A stretch of 43,173 nucleotides of DNA from Stramenopiles sp. TOSAG23-6 (lineage: Eukaryota > Sar): contig LT635933.1 of the NCBI GenBank assembly GCA_900128565.1, forward strand, positions 1-43,173, read 5' to 3'. Every line of letters starts with the position of its first letter. Positions within the stretch are counted from its first letter, which is position 1. Both the position numbers and the translations under genes were made by a program. Under the pieces are notes generated by a model. The model made no database searches and was not told where the DNA came from. It worked only from the letters and a program-made list of their open reading frames with translations. Positions 1-8,905 of the stretch are shown here, in pieces.

Positions 1-1171
1 TTGATACGACATGTTTCATACTGGATGCCATAAAAGTAAAACAACAAGTTCTGNCGCAAAGAGTAAAGGTACTGCTCCGACATGGATAGAAAGTAATTTT
101 GTTGAACCTTTTAAAAGTGTATGTCCAGAAGAAGATCGATGTGAGAGTACTGGTTCTGCAATATCACTTCTATATCCAATGTACATTTTGATCATGAATT
201 TCAAATTTATTTTTTTTATAGAAAATTTCATATCTAACAAATTTCAAACTCTGAAAATATTTGTTCATGCTATGTGCGACACAAAATCAAGGATGCCTTG
301 AAAGAGTGGGGATTCAAAAAGGAAGTCAAGTATTCTTGTGAACCTCCAAATCCAGACACTGTGTGTTTTATTTTTTTTAATTTTGAATTTTTTTCGTACG
401 AAATTTTATACCTAACGAAAAAACATTTTGAAATATTTTTCCAAAATACATGGCTCATGTTCCAAGGGGTGCAAACTTTGTACAAATGCAATGAGTTCAG
501 ATTGTTATCCTACTGAGTATAACTGTGAAACAAATCTAGATGGCTATCCTGGTATACAAAGTTTTATTTGTGGAAATAGTTTGAGAAATTCCAATACTGG
601 ACAACCAAAGCAAAAATGTGTAGGTGGGTCATTTCTAGATCCCTGGCTGTGTCGAGGTCTTACATCATCTCCTAGTAAAAGTGGGGCTCATCAAGAACAA
701 ATATGCATGGTACGAAGTATTTAATACATTGAAATTAATTATGATATTTTGTAGTATCACTCTTTATTCATTTATCGAACAATTTACATTATATTATATA
801 CACACAAGATGCCATGTGATGCTGCTTCTGCAGATAAGGTGAAATGCGATGGACATAAAAGTGGATGTCCAGGTTTGACGTACTGTTGTGGTCATGAACC
901 TGGTGCTTGTGGGAAAAACTGGAAATTGTTAAATGGTGTTTATGGTATGACTGATAACACTCCGGATGTTACAAAACCAGATGGAGATGAAAATACTAAT
1001 TCTGATGATTCAAAGGATAAAAAGAAGGATGATTCTTCCAATTTTGGTCAAACAGGAACAAAAGAAAGTGAAATATTAGTAAATCACGATGAAGAAGGTA
1101 GTAGTAGTAGTAAGAAATCCTATAGTATTTTAATCCTTATTGCGGCAACATTATTTATGTATATTATTTGA
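1..1171 (+). CDS. Cysteine-rich surface protein, 5' partial
   Basis: Four exons are proposed: 1(or 11)-180, 276-360, 452-709 and 809-1171, giving about 291 residues from the ATG at 11. The window edge itself looks like the 3' end of another introner (GATACGACAT before GTTTC), so the gene probably starts upstream. The protein is rich in spaced cysteines (CSKGCKLC, CDGHKSGCPG, TYCCGHEPGACG). This is followed by an Asp/Ser/Lys-rich linker and a hydrophobic C-terminal tail (residues SILILIAATLFMYII) suggesting a GPI or tail anchor. No family was recognised. An extracellular or surface role is inferred from the cysteines and tail. An N sits in a codon at 53. Exon 4 could be a separate short gene starting at its own ATG (809), but exon 3 ends in a good GT donor and the cysteine pattern continues. 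The stop is 41 bp from the convergent gene. Confidence 0.6.
181..275 (+). mobile_element. Introner-like intron 1 of Cys-rich gene
   Basis: Starts GTACATTTTG after exon ...CCAAT. It has a degenerate core (AAATTTCATATCTAAC) and ends CATGCTATGT before GCGACAC. The frame runs from the exon ending at 180 into the open frame at 276. It is a diverged member of the family and its 3' boundary is the least certain. Confidence 0.5.
361..451 (+). mobile_element. Introner-like intron 2 of Cys-rich gene
   Basis: Starts GTGTGTTTTA after GAC ACT. It contains CGTACGAAATTTTATACC followed by TAACGA and ends CAAAATACAT before GGC TCA TGT. Phase 0 is kept. There is no AG at the 3' boundary. Confidence 0.6.
710..808 (+). 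other. Conventional GT-AG intron of Cys-rich gene
   Basis: GTACGAAGTA ... ACACACAAG joins TGC ATG to ATG CCA TGT in frame. It lacks the CCTAACGA core and the T/A hairpin of the introner family and looks like an ordinary spliceosomal intron. If it is not an intron, it is the gap between two genes. Confidence 0.5.
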
Positions 1172-1212
1172 AAAATAAAATAATGAATACAATAGTATTA
1201 AAATGAACTGAA

Positions 1213-2883
1213 TTATTCTTTATTATCATTTTGTCTGTTATCAGACTTTGTAGGTATTTCTGTAATTTTAGATTTACTTCTGGAATACTTTTCATATTGT
1301 CTCTGATTCCATAATTCCATTATCCTATTTAGAGCATATACTTCCCCACGTCTCTGTGCCTTTTTTTCTCTTCTATTTTCTCTTTCTAAACTCTTGACTT
1401 TACGCTGTTCATGAAAATTTTGTGTAGCTTTTCTTTTCTCCTCTTCACGTTGTCTCCCAAGTAAATTAATTCTTTTTTGTGCCTCAAGTCGAAGCTGTGC
1501 TAATTCTTCTTGGGATAGCTTTTTTTGTTGCTTTTCAAGTGATGCCTGGACACAGATTGAAAGCTTCTTGGCGTTTCTTACACGAAGCCTTTCTTCGGCT
1601 TTGATTCGTTCTGCTTCCACATCAATCAATGAATATTTTTGACGTCGTTTTTCATTCTCTATATCTATTGTTTTATTTGCTTCAAATGACATTTTCGATG
1701 CAATAATTCTATCTTGTGCTAACTTTCTAGCTTGTTCAATTTTTGCCTTTTCATTAGAGTCTTGTTTTTGTCTTTGTTGTTGCACGCGGACAATATGAGA
1801 TTGACTAGCAAGCGATCTAATTTTGTGTACTAAACCTTTAACATTTGGTTTTCGCGCAAATCCAATTATTTTTTTCTGTGATTGAATTGAAAAATCTAAT
1901 TCAACTTTTTTTTGTGTTTTTTTATAAAAACTAGCAGTTTGTGAAGACCGAAATAATGGTTGTTTAGAAGCACTACTTTTCGTGTGAGCCATTTCTTTAG
2001 TGGCACTTCTACGATATATATGTTTTACGCTATCAATTGAGATTTTCTTTATGGATTTTATATGTTTTACACTATCAATTGAGATTTTCTTTATGGATTT
2101 CGATTTTTTTCGTTTTTGTTTCTTTTTAGTCTTATTCTTCCGAAATGGCATTGATACGATTTCTTCGGCACTATCATTTATCGTTGGAGTTGAAGATGTA
2201 GAACTACTATTACTGGTATTATCATTATTATTGTCATTGTTAAGAGTATTATTACTCATATTCTTTGTACTGTTTGATTTTTCTCTAAGAGAATCTCTAT
2301 CAGGCTGAAGAAAAAACTTTGAATACTTTTTTGGCTTCTCCTGCTCCACTTTACAATCCTCTACATGTTCAGACCATGCAAGTTTTTGTAGGTCACTATC
2401 TTGTTCAAGAAATTGCCATTGTTTAGTCATCCATTCACATGCGTCACGCATTTCGCCACCGTAGTCTGCGTCTATTTCTTTTGGTTTAATGCCTGGTATT
2501 TTAAAGGTGGAGTTTATATCAATCAACTCTGGAGGTTTTGTTTCAACATGGAAAGGTTTGATACGTTTTTCATTCACTGTTTCACTAATATTTATAGTAT
2601 CTTCAGTAAAATTACTTCCTGAAAATTTCCTTGGAACTGCTGGAGACCTTGGTGGACGACCCGCGTCAAGTACAGTTTCAATGTATAGTGCTCGTCCTGG
2701 TTGACTTGAAAATGATTGCTGAAGCAGGTTATCTGTTTGAACTTCCCTAGCGGTTAGTGTTTGTAACCGATTTGAGTACCTTCCAGAATATTTGGCTATA
2801 GCCTTTCGTAAACGGTTTGGTTTTCTCTTCTTTTCACCAATTGAACTTCCTACGAGACAAAGGCCTAGGTCGTTCCCTAACAT
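1213..2883 (-). CDS. Lys-rich coiled-coil protein of unknown function
   Basis: Single exon, 556 residues, with ATG at 2883. Residues about 1-200 are mixed and contain an acidic, aromatic patch (GGEMRDACEWMTKQWQF). An Asn/Ser-rich low-complexity stretch follows. Next comes a strongly basic segment with a tandem 14-residue repeat (KSIKKISIDSVKHI, twice). The last 200 residues or so are a charged helical region (ERIKAEERLRVRNAKK and similar) likely to form a coiled coil. I do not recognise the family; a cytoskeletal or nucleolar protein would fit but is not shown. It has no introns. It is convergent with the Cys-rich gene and divergent from the Ala/Lys-rich gene across a 389-bp shared promoter. 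Confidence 0.7.
   Translation of the reverse strand: MLGNDLGLCLVGSSIGEKKRKPNRLRKAIAKYSGRYSNRLQTLTAREVQTDNLLQQSFSSQPGRALYIETVLDAGRPPRSPAVPRKFSGSNFTEDTINISETVNEKRIKPFHVETKPPELIDINSTFKIPGIKPKEIDADYGGEMRDACEWMTKQWQFLEQDSDLQKLAWSEHVEDCKVEQEKPKKYSKFFLQPDRDSLREKSNSTKNMSNNTLNNDNNNDNTSNSSSTSSTPTINDSAEEIVSMPFRKNKTKKKQKRKKSKSIKKISIDSVKHIKSIKKISIDSVKHIYRRSATKEMAHTKSSASKQPLFRSSQTASFYKKTQKKVELDFSIQSQKKIIGFARKPNVKGLVHKIRSLASQSHIVRVQQQRQKQDSNEKAKIEQARKLAQDRIIASKMSFEANKTIDIENEKRRQKYSLIDVEAERIKAEERLRVRNAKKLSICVQASLEKQQKKLSQEELAQLRLEAQKRINLLGRQREEEKRKATQNFHEQRKVKSLERENRREKKAQRRGEVYALNRIMELWNQRQYEKYSRSKSKITEIPTKSDNRQNDNKE
2018..2100 (-). repeat. 42-bp tandem duplication inside coding sequence
   Basis: Two adjacent 42-bp units (2018-2059 and 2060-2101) differ at one internal base, plus the last base. 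They encode two copies of KSIKKISIDSVKHI and keep the frame. The near identity indicates a recent in-frame duplication. Confidence 0.85.
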
Positions 2884-3272
2884 CGTGACTTATTCAGCAG
2901 TGCTAATGTTTGAGTGGGTGTAAGCCTACAACATTAAAAAAAATAACACCATACTATTTACTGTCTTTAACTACGCCCAACATCGAAATATTCTGTCGAT
3001 AAAAAACGTAGTATACTACTTAGAATAGCTACTGTAAGCTTTTCAGTCTTTACGGACGATCCGTTTTATTTGTTGTAACCGTCAAAATTTAAAATCCCGT
3101 TTCAATTTGTAAACTCTTTTTAATTAATAATTAAACACTAGCTATAGAACATATACCCTACGGTACCACTTACAAGGTGTAGTATTGTAGTGATAACATC
3201 ACTCCGTTAAATACAAAACCAAGAATATATAAAATCCTAATCTCTAGTATGCTGCTTTAGGAAATCCTGGAA
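2884..3272. promoter_or_regulatory. Divergent intergenic promoter region
   Basis: 389 bp between two divergent start codons. It is AT-rich and contains a perfect 12-bp palindrome GTAGTATACTAC (about 3008-3019), an inverted repeat ACGGA-CGA-TCCGT near 3053-3065, and GCCTAC near 2925. No clear TATA position or RNA gene can be named. Confidence 0.4.
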
Positions 3273-4190
3273 ATGGTAAACACCGATAGACTTGATAGTA
3301 TCAGACGAGCCCGTGTCAGAGGGTTTATTAGAGATAAAAAGTCAGCTGCTCTAGCTGCATCTGCAAGTATCTTTGCCGCCAAGCACGCACTAACATCGAG
3401 TGATAGTGCATGGTTTACAGCAGATCGATGCGCGTTTTTCCTGAAAAATAAAGGAGAAAGGGATGCTCAAAAAAAAATTTTGGAGCAGTGCAAATTTAGA
3501 ACAATAATGATCAAGAAAACAACAGCAATAGCTTCAAAATACGCAAATGAGGCAGCAATTTCTGCACATTGGTCAGCCGTAGAATCCTACAAATCATATC
3601 ATTTATGCATTGAAGAGGTCAATAGAGTACAGCTCTTAAAATATGAATATGATGAAAAAAACAAAGAAGACGAAATTGTAAATCTTAAAATGGAAGTTGC
3701 TTCTGCGTTAATGACGGATAAAGAGCGTCGAACGTATCAACGAAAGAAAGCTAGTAAAGCATTGGCATTTCGTGCGAAAAAGGCCAGTGGTAATGCCGCG
3801 ATGGTTTCACTATATGCAATGCAATCTACAATGAAATCTATGCACACAGCTCAAAAAGCTATCCGTAGCAAGAAAGAAAAAAAAAAAATAACAATGAAGA
3901 AAAATAATAGAGACCAAGAACAGTTTATAAAAAAGAAGCCTAATAATCATAAACAAAATGTAGTACTAGAGAAAATCCAAGATTCACAGAAAAACGATAG
4001 TAGAAAAAAATCTAAAACTAGGACGGGGGAGCAACTTGCTTTACCGGTCTTGAATAATAGACCTAAAAGCTCAAGACATAAAAACAAACGACGAAAGCAA
4101 AAAATTACCAAAACTGCTAAAAAGTTACCAAAATCCCCTAGAAAGCGTAGAGTGGTTCGATTTGCACAATTGAAGATTGTATCTTCTTGA
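3273..4190 (+). CDS. Basic Ala/Lys-rich protein, unknown
   Basis: Single exon, 305 residues, ATG at 3273. Residues about 20-190 are Ala-rich and predicted helical, with repeated short Ala/Lys/Ser motifs (KKSAALAASASIFAAKHA, ERRTYQRKKASKALAF). Residues about 195-305 are very rich in Lys, Arg and Asn with several nuclear-localisation-like clusters (KRRKQK, PRKRRVVRF). The composition suggests a nuclear or nucleolar nucleic-acid-associated protein, but no domain was recognised. It has no introns. It is convergent with the Get1-like gene, with only 92 bp between stops. Confidence 0.65.
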   Translation: MVNTDRLDSIRRARVRGFIRDKKSAALAASASIFAAKHALTSSDSAWFTADRCAFFLKNKGERDAQKKILEQCKFRTIMIKKTTAIASKYANEAAISAHWSAVESYKSYHLCIEEVNRVQLLKYEYDEKNKEDEIVNLKMEVASALMTDKERRTYQRKKASKALAFRAKKASGNAAMVSLYAMQSTMKSMHTAQKAIRSKKEKKKITMKKNNRDQEQFIKKKPNNHKQNVVLEKIQDSQKNDSRKKSKTRTGEQLALPVLNNRPKSSRHKNKRRKQKITKTAKKLPKSPRKRRVVRFAQLKIVSS

Positions 4191-4282
4191 ATGTTTATAA
4201 TACATTTTCATTTTATCATAATTTATTTAAATTAGAAATTCTAATAGTGCTGAACTTTTTCATCTTTGTCATTTATTTCGTT

Positions 4283-4930
4283 CTAGCGGACATAAAAAAA
4301 ACCTAAACTTGATAAAGAACCTCTCAGAAATTTAGTTATTCGTGTTAGTACTCCTAATCTTCGTACAATTGTTATAAAGAGTCGACACAAGGAAAACCAT
4401 GCAAGTACACTGATTGTGTTCTTTGGAACATCAGGGAAAGAAAGTATCCAACTAAATGGTCCCATCCAAATAGACGGTGACGGTGCTAGTGGGCACCCCC
4501 AGTAAATGTATACTAAAGGGACTAATATAATAAAGTCTAAACCCCGCTTTTTAAAGTCATTAGGAACCATGGACAATATACCATTATTACCAAAGGATCG
4601 TATTTTTGTTTTGATACGTCGGGCTTCCATTTTTTGTGTTTCCAACTTATTACGTTGTCGATTTAACTTTGCACCAACGCTGAAATCACTTGGGCCTTCA
4701 AAGTGTCGAGAATCTCTCTTCAAGTATCGAATTCTTTCATTCAACTCAATATCTGTCTGATTGTAGCTTAAAGTCCACGAATGAACCAAATAGATAGCAA
4801 CTTCAGTAAAAACGGTGAACAAAAAAATACTCAGTAGAGTTATAGAACAAATCGTATGGGATTTTTCTTTTTCTTTACTAAAATAACTCTTCAATAAAAA
4901 CAGACCCGATCCAACGCTAACCATACTCAT
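4283..4930 (-). CDS. Get1/WRB-like tail-anchored protein receptor
   Basis: About 215 residues from the ATG at 4930. The frame is open upstream to an in-frame stop, but the next possible start is only a TTG. Layout: a hydrophobic segment at about 26-50, a charged coiled coil at about 58-112 with a KLNRQRNKLETQK-type motif, then two hydrophobic segments at about 130-146 and 168-190. The stretch WMGPFSWILSFP followed by VLAWFSLCRL resembles the C-terminal membrane pair of Get1/WRB (CHD5-like) proteins. The known role of the family is the ER receptor subunit that releases tail-anchored proteins from Get3/TRC40 for membrane insertion. Length and topology fit. No Get2/CAML or Get3 gene is in the window. 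It ends in TAG and has no introns. Assignment rests on remembered family pattern, not a search. Confidence 0.7.
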   Translation of the reverse strand: MSMVSVGSGLFLLKSYFSKEKEKSHTICSITLLSIFLFTVFTEVAIYLVHSWTLSYNQTDIELNERIRYLKRDSRHFEGPSDFSVGAKLNRQRNKLETQKMEARRIKTKIRSFGNNGILSMVPNDFKKRGLDFIILVPLVYIYWGCPLAPSPSIWMGPFSWILSFPDVPKNTISVLAWFSLCRLFITIVRRLGVLTRITKFLRGSLSSLGFFYVR

Positions 4931-4955
4931 CAACAAAAACAGACACAATCCAACT
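4892..4955. repeat. 28-nt imperfect tandem repeat at Get1-like 5' end
   Basis: Read on the minus strand, ttggattgtgtctgttttt...ttgatgag is followed at once by a near copy ttggatcgggtctgttttt...ttgaagag. The duplication spans the start codon region and may confuse start-site choice: the ATG at 4930 lies at the end of the first copy. Confidence 0.6.
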
Positions 4956-5286
4956 ATTATATATTAAGGTGGTGATTATAATACAACTATCAGTAGCCAC
5001 ACAAACTACTTGCTGTCGCTGTTGCTGCGCAGAGTGCAGACAGGATTTAAGTTCTAGTATATACTACGTAGGCTAACCCACGTAACTTCGACTTACTTCG
5101 ACACTTCCAATTTTGACTGATCGACAATGTCATCACGATCACACGGCACGAGTTTTTCAGTTTTTGCATAAAAAATATATCGAACTTTCGTCCTCGAAAT
5201 AGGTAAATATAGGAACCAACAATTAGATTGCAAAAAATCAGAAATTGCCTTGACTTAATGCAATTAAATCTTTGATTTTATAGACC
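4931..5286. promoter_or_regulatory. Divergent intergenic promoter region
   Basis: 356 bp between the Get1-like gene and the oxygenase gene. It holds AGTATATACT immediately followed by ACGTAGGCTAACCC (about 5057-5080), one of several TACGTA/GCCTAC sites found between genes in this arm, and a short direct repeat ACTTCGAC/ACTTCGAC near 5087-5105. No RNA gene was seen. Confidence 0.35.
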
Positions 5287-6510
5287 ATGCCAGAAGAATG
5301 TGTAGACTCTGGATTGAATGAAACTTTCAATAGGGGACGTTTCCAGATATCTGATCTCAAGGTCCCCGATATGCTGGAGATGGACTATATCCGTAGTGCC
5401 AAGCTACTCCTTGACGACATGGAAAAGCTCGGCTACTGTATGATCAAGCTCTCTTCGGAAGAAGCAGCTGCTATGAGGGACAAAGTTACGGCTGACGACC
5501 ACCTCTTCAAACTTTCAATAGATTTGAAAGACCAAATATCTGAGCATACACAAATTAGTCCTCTGAAGGAAAAATACGAAGTATCAGTCTCAGTAAAGAA
5601 AGATTGTAAGGCAATGCAAGTTTTGCTAGAGGTTGGTAAACTTGTAATGACTGCGCTTGGACTACATGCAAAGTTAGGCGAAGATAAGCTAAATCAACTA
5701 TTCAATGATTTCGAAGGAGAAGATCTGCATTCAAGTGAGAGCCGTCTTGCCTCCATAATGTATTATCAAGATGCCAACGCCTCCAACGAGAATAACTCAA
5801 CTGAAGAAGTATCCTCTGGAGCAGAGGCTCATACGGACAGAGGCTTGCTCACAGTAATTTATGCACCTCACAATAGTGGATTGCAAGTCAATAATAGTGA
5901 TAAATGGAGACCGGCTGATGACGGTGGTGGTCAATTGAATGAACCGAATGTGATCATTTTCCCTGGTGCATTGCTCAAACAGCTGAAAGAGTCCTTACCA
6001 TCTCCTACGAAACACCGTGTGATAATGCAACATGAGTCGCGTCATTCAATTGTCCTACGTCTACGAGCCCCGTCTGATTTTGTGTTGGCAAATGGTAAAA
6101 CTGTATTTCAATTCAATCAAGAATGGGAGGCATCACATCGATCAATCAATGAACCGTCATCATCGTCGTCAAGGTTGCAGTCATGGGGCAAGCGAAAGCG
6201 TGAACAAGAAGAGAATAAGCAAAGGTCTACTGAGGATGAAAAAAAAGCACGAGTAGAAAACAAAAATGATGGGATTACTATTCGTATTAAGGATCAGACT
6301 GGAGAAGAAAGGTTTTTCAAAGTTAAGCAAAACACAAAAATGGAGGTCATTTTCAAAGCTTATGCGGGAAGAAGAGGCACCCAGAGATCAGCGTTTCGTT
6401 TTATTCTAAATGGGTACTATAACCACTGGCCAGAGCATAGTACTGTAAGCGATCATAAATTGGAAGACGGGGATCAAATTTATTGCATTCCTCTCTTAAG
6501 AGGTGACTAA
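5287..6510 (+). CDS. 2OG-Fe(II) dioxygenase fused to SUMO-like domain
   Basis: Single exon, 407 residues, ATG at 5287. Residues about 150-270 carry the double-stranded beta-helix signature of the isopenicillin-N-synthase-like 2-oxoglutarate dioxygenases: H182-x-D184 in AHTDRGLLTVI, distal H243 in TKHRV, and R252-x-S254 for 2-oxoglutarate. The presumed chemistry is Fe(II)-dependent oxidation of a small molecule; the substrate cannot be told. A Ser-rich linker with a basic cluster (GKRKREQEE, near 301) leads to residues about 328-407. That region resembles a Rad60/SUMO-type ubiquitin-like fold: a FKVKQNTKMEVIFKAY strand-helix, RFILNG, and a final LEDGDQI. There is no C-terminal Gly-Gly (the end is LLRGD), so the domain is probably a fixed interaction module, not a conjugated modifier. 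The fusion is unusual. It has no introns. Confidence 0.75.
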   Translation: MPEECVDSGLNETFNRGRFQISDLKVPDMLEMDYIRSAKLLLDDMEKLGYCMIKLSSEEAAAMRDKVTADDHLFKLSIDLKDQISEHTQISPLKEKYEVSVSVKKDCKAMQVLLEVGKLVMTALGLHAKLGEDKLNQLFNDFEGEDLHSSESRLASIMYYQDANASNENNSTEEVSSGAEAHTDRGLLTVIYAPHNSGLQVNNSDKWRPADDGGGQLNEPNVIIFPGALLKQLKESLPSPTKHRVIMQHESRHSIVLRLRAPSDFVLANGKTVFQFNQEWEASHRSINEPSSSSSRLQSWGKRKREQEENKQRSTEDEKKARVENKNDGITIRIKDQTGEERFFKVKQNTKMEVIFKAYAGRRGTQRSAFRFILNGYYNHWPEHSTVSDHKLEDGDQIYCIPLLRGD

Positions 6511-6844
6511 TCCAAAGCAATACCAAACAAGCATCAAAGATTCTCATTTTTTTCTATATTTTATATAATAATAAATACCCCAAAGCTATACAATTCAACA
6601 TGTATTGGGTTTCATTCTACACTCACTTTTTATCTGGATATTGCAAAATTTTGAACTTAATTTTGCGTTTCTAGATTATATATAAACCAGTGGGCTTCCG
6701 CCCCCTGTTAGAAGTTAACGTTTTGCCCTCTACGCGGTGATACAGTAAAAAAAAAAAGTTATAATATTATTAATTTTTATTATTTATTCATTCAGATAAA
6801 TATTTGATGATAAACAACATTTTTTGCATCTCCTACCAAAATCT
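6511..6844. other. Convergent 3' intergenic region with GC-rich patch
   Basis: 334 bp between the stops of the oxygenase and Arf-GAP genes. It is mostly AT-rich trailer with several AATAAA-like words. A distinctly GC-richer patch at about 6688-6742 includes GGGCTTCCGCCC (a 4-bp stem with a TTCC loop), preceded by TATATATAAA and followed by an A-run. No tRNA A/B boxes were seen. Confidence 0.35.
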
Positions 6845-8292
6845 TTACGCTTGATCTCGTTTTCCAGATATCACTAAACAATTACATAATCTACGTAATG
6901 TATAATATCCCAGTGTACGAATTGCACTACAATGAATTGGAAATATGTATCCATGTATTGTAAAAAATATTTTTTTTTTCCGTACAAAAAATGATTAGGT
7001 ACAAGATTTACTATAAAAAAAAAAAAAATTTGAAATGAATGATGGAAACGTACATCTGTATCTGGACTTCCGATATTCATTGCTTCCAAATCTTCTGTAG
7101 AAAAACAATTTTCAGATCCAATTCGTTTCCTGTTAAAACTTTTGTCAATCGAACTATTATCCAACATTTTTAAATGATTCCAAATTGTATGACTTTGTAA
7201 TGTGAAAAAAATATTTTTTTTTTTTTTTTTGTGGAAAAAAAAAATCGTTAGGTACAACATTTCGTACCAAAAAAAAAAACAAAAAAAATCCGCGATTAAA
7301 ACATACATTTTCTTCTGGTGAAGTATACGGTGCAATATTTGTGAACGTCGGTAAGACGCCATCAGCAAACCCTAAAATTTTGTCTCTATATTGTTGAGCC
7401 TGGTGCGTTGTGTATTTCGTCCGTGTTGGTAAGTCATATGGAACGCATGTGTTGATGAAAAATATGTTTTACATTTCAAATTCGTTAGGTACAGAAATTG
7501 GTACGAAAAAAAGATTAAAAAAATGATGAAAAAAATATTTTTTTTTGTACAATTTGTTAGGTACGAAATTTCGTATGAAAAAAATAAATTCGAAATTGAA
7601 CGTACCGGATGACATAAAAAAGTCTAAAAGCCTTTTATTACCATTTTCACTCATTATACGAATATACTGACCTGCTGCAAAACTATCCATGGTGAGGTGA
7701 AGTATTGTAAAAAAATATTTAAAAAAAAAAAATTGTGAGGTACAACATTTTAAACGAAAAAAAAATTCGAAATTCAATTTTGAAAATGTACTAAAACACG
7801 GCTAATATTGACACCAAGTGATCTATGATTCGAAGCACACTCAAGACAAACAAGGGTACCAAAAGATACGCAACACCATTCCGGATTTTTAGCACCACAG
7901 TCTATACAAGTACTATTACCGGGTAAACTTTTCACCATTTCCACCCAATCTTTTCCTCGATTATATTGAGCTTGTTGTTTTCGACTAGACCTGGGAGTAT
8001 ATTGCTTACTCACTGAAGCTGAAAGCGGCGAAAATGGTTTTTTTTTAGCCGATGCAGGTGTTAGACAAACTTCGAGTTCCTCTTGGGAACTACTTTCACC
8101 AGAGGTAAGTTCCAGGGAGGGATCATCCACGACAATACGCAAGCCATCTTCATTTGGGCTATTTCGTCCAAGTTGTTGCGTCTTATTTACTTTTTTGTAT
8201 GCGGCTAACGTTTCTGGACTAGCTGCAATAGAACTCACAGCCCTTCCTAGACCTTTTTTAGGGGATCCAGCAGTTGTGTTTATTAAATACAT
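6845..8292 (-). CDS. Arf-GAP domain protein, five exons
   Basis: Exons on the minus strand: 8292-7792, 7699-7606, 7446-7307, 7194-7054, 6952-6845, giving 327 residues. The Arf-GAP zinc finger is C129-x2-C132-x16-C149-x2-C152, followed by the arginine finger R157 in NHRSLGVNISRV. After intron 1 the sequence continues as HLTMDSF and GNKRLLDFF, and after intron 2 as TKYTTHQAQQYRD. All of these match the conserved order of Arf-GAP domains, which validates the non-canonical intron boundaries. The family stimulates GTP hydrolysis by Arf GTPases in vesicle traffic. The N-terminal 115 residues are Ser-rich and probably disordered. The C-terminal 80 or so residues are not recognised. It shares a 265-bp divergent promoter with the small lipidated protein. 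Confidence 0.85.
6953..7053 (-). mobile_element. Introner-like intron 4 of Arf-GAP gene
   Basis: GTACGTTTCC ... TTGTACCTAATCA ... ACAATACAT, then GGA TAC ATA. It ends in AT, repeating the AT that ends the upstream exon (ACA GAT). The last exon then reads 35 residues to TAA. Confidence 0.6.
7195..7306 (-). mobile_element. Introner-like intron 3 of Arf-GAP gene
   Basis: GTATGTTTTA ... GTACCTAACGA, T-run/A-run, T-run, CACATTACAA, then AGT CAT. The only phase-0 solution at the family's usual 10-nt tail length ends in AA. The AG within CAAAG would create an early stop. Confidence 0.55.
7447..7605 (-). mobile_element. Compound introner-like intron 2 of Arf-GAP gene
   Basis: 159 nt, the longest of the family. 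It holds two complete cores, one with the perfect palindrome ACGAAATTTCGT plus ACCTAAC and one with CGTACCAATTTCTGTACC plus TAACGA, each followed by a T-rich tail. It ends CATCAACACAT before GCGTTCC. It looks like a tandem duplication or one element inserted in another. Confidence 0.65.
7700..7791 (-). mobile_element. Introner-like intron 1 of Arf-GAP gene
   Basis: On the minus strand: GTACATTTTC ... TTGTACCTCACAA, T-run, ACAATACTT, then CAC CTC ACC ATG GAT. Splicing here restores the conserved RV-x-x-LTMD of the Arf-GAP fold. The intron ends in TT. Confidence 0.65.
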
Positions 8293-8557
8293 GACTATGA
8301 TTGAATGCTTTGTTAATAAAAAAAAGTAGCAGACAAAACAGGAATATATATGTTACTACAGGTATATCTTTTTGTTGATCCAGTAGTACCTAAACTTGAT
8401 AGCGTTTGTTTGCGGTTACGACAAAATATCACCATCGGAGATTTTCTCTCCCCGCTGTTTTATTTTACTACTGTTGTCAAACTCTACAAAGTAAACACAA
8501 TTTTATTAAATATAAAACAACACTGATATTCAAAATTACGCTTATTAAAAGTGTAGA

Positions 8558-8905
8558 ATGGGTTCTCAAAGCTCAACATGTTGTAGGCATGACAATGCTT
8601 CCACTTCTTTAAGCAAATCACAAATTCAAAGTCTTGAACAAAGTTATGCAAGGTTCAAAGAGTCTTCTCCTTCAGGTGAAGTTACGAAAGATTATTTATT
8701 TCGACGACTACAGTTAATAGGAGGTCTTTCAACTTCTCAAATAGATTTTTCAAATCGAAATAAAGATTCAATTACCCTGGAAGAATATATGGAAGACTTA
8801 GAAGTAACTCTCAACAACCCACGTGTACCAGAAATAGAGAGGAAAAAAGCTGTAGATGTGATTGAATCTGGCTCTAAGTGGAATGAAAACTACGTGTCAA
8901 TATGA
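8558..8905 (+). CDS. Small protein with lipidation-type N-terminus
   Basis: Single exon, 115 residues, ATG at 8558. It begins MGSQSSTCC: Gly2 with Ser at position 6 is a typical N-myristoylation context, and the Cys pair could be palmitoylated, so membrane attachment is likely. The segment NRNKDSITLEEYMEDL at about residues 68-83 resembles a degenerate EF-hand loop and exiting helix, but acidic ligands are missing. No family was assigned. Four N bases lie just after the stop (about 8930-8956), so the 3' trailer is uncertain. It is convergent with the pyrophosphatase gene. Confidence 0.65.
   Translation: MGSQSSTCCRHDNASTSLSKSQIQSLEQSYARFKESSPSGEVTKDYLFRRLQLIGGLSTSQIDFSNRNKDSITLEEYMEDLEVTLNNPRVPEIERKKAVDVIESGSKWNENYVSI

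Noticed and set aside
6685-6745. tRNA gene in the GC-rich patch
   Set aside because: No acceptor stem or A/B box arrangement could be found on either strand.
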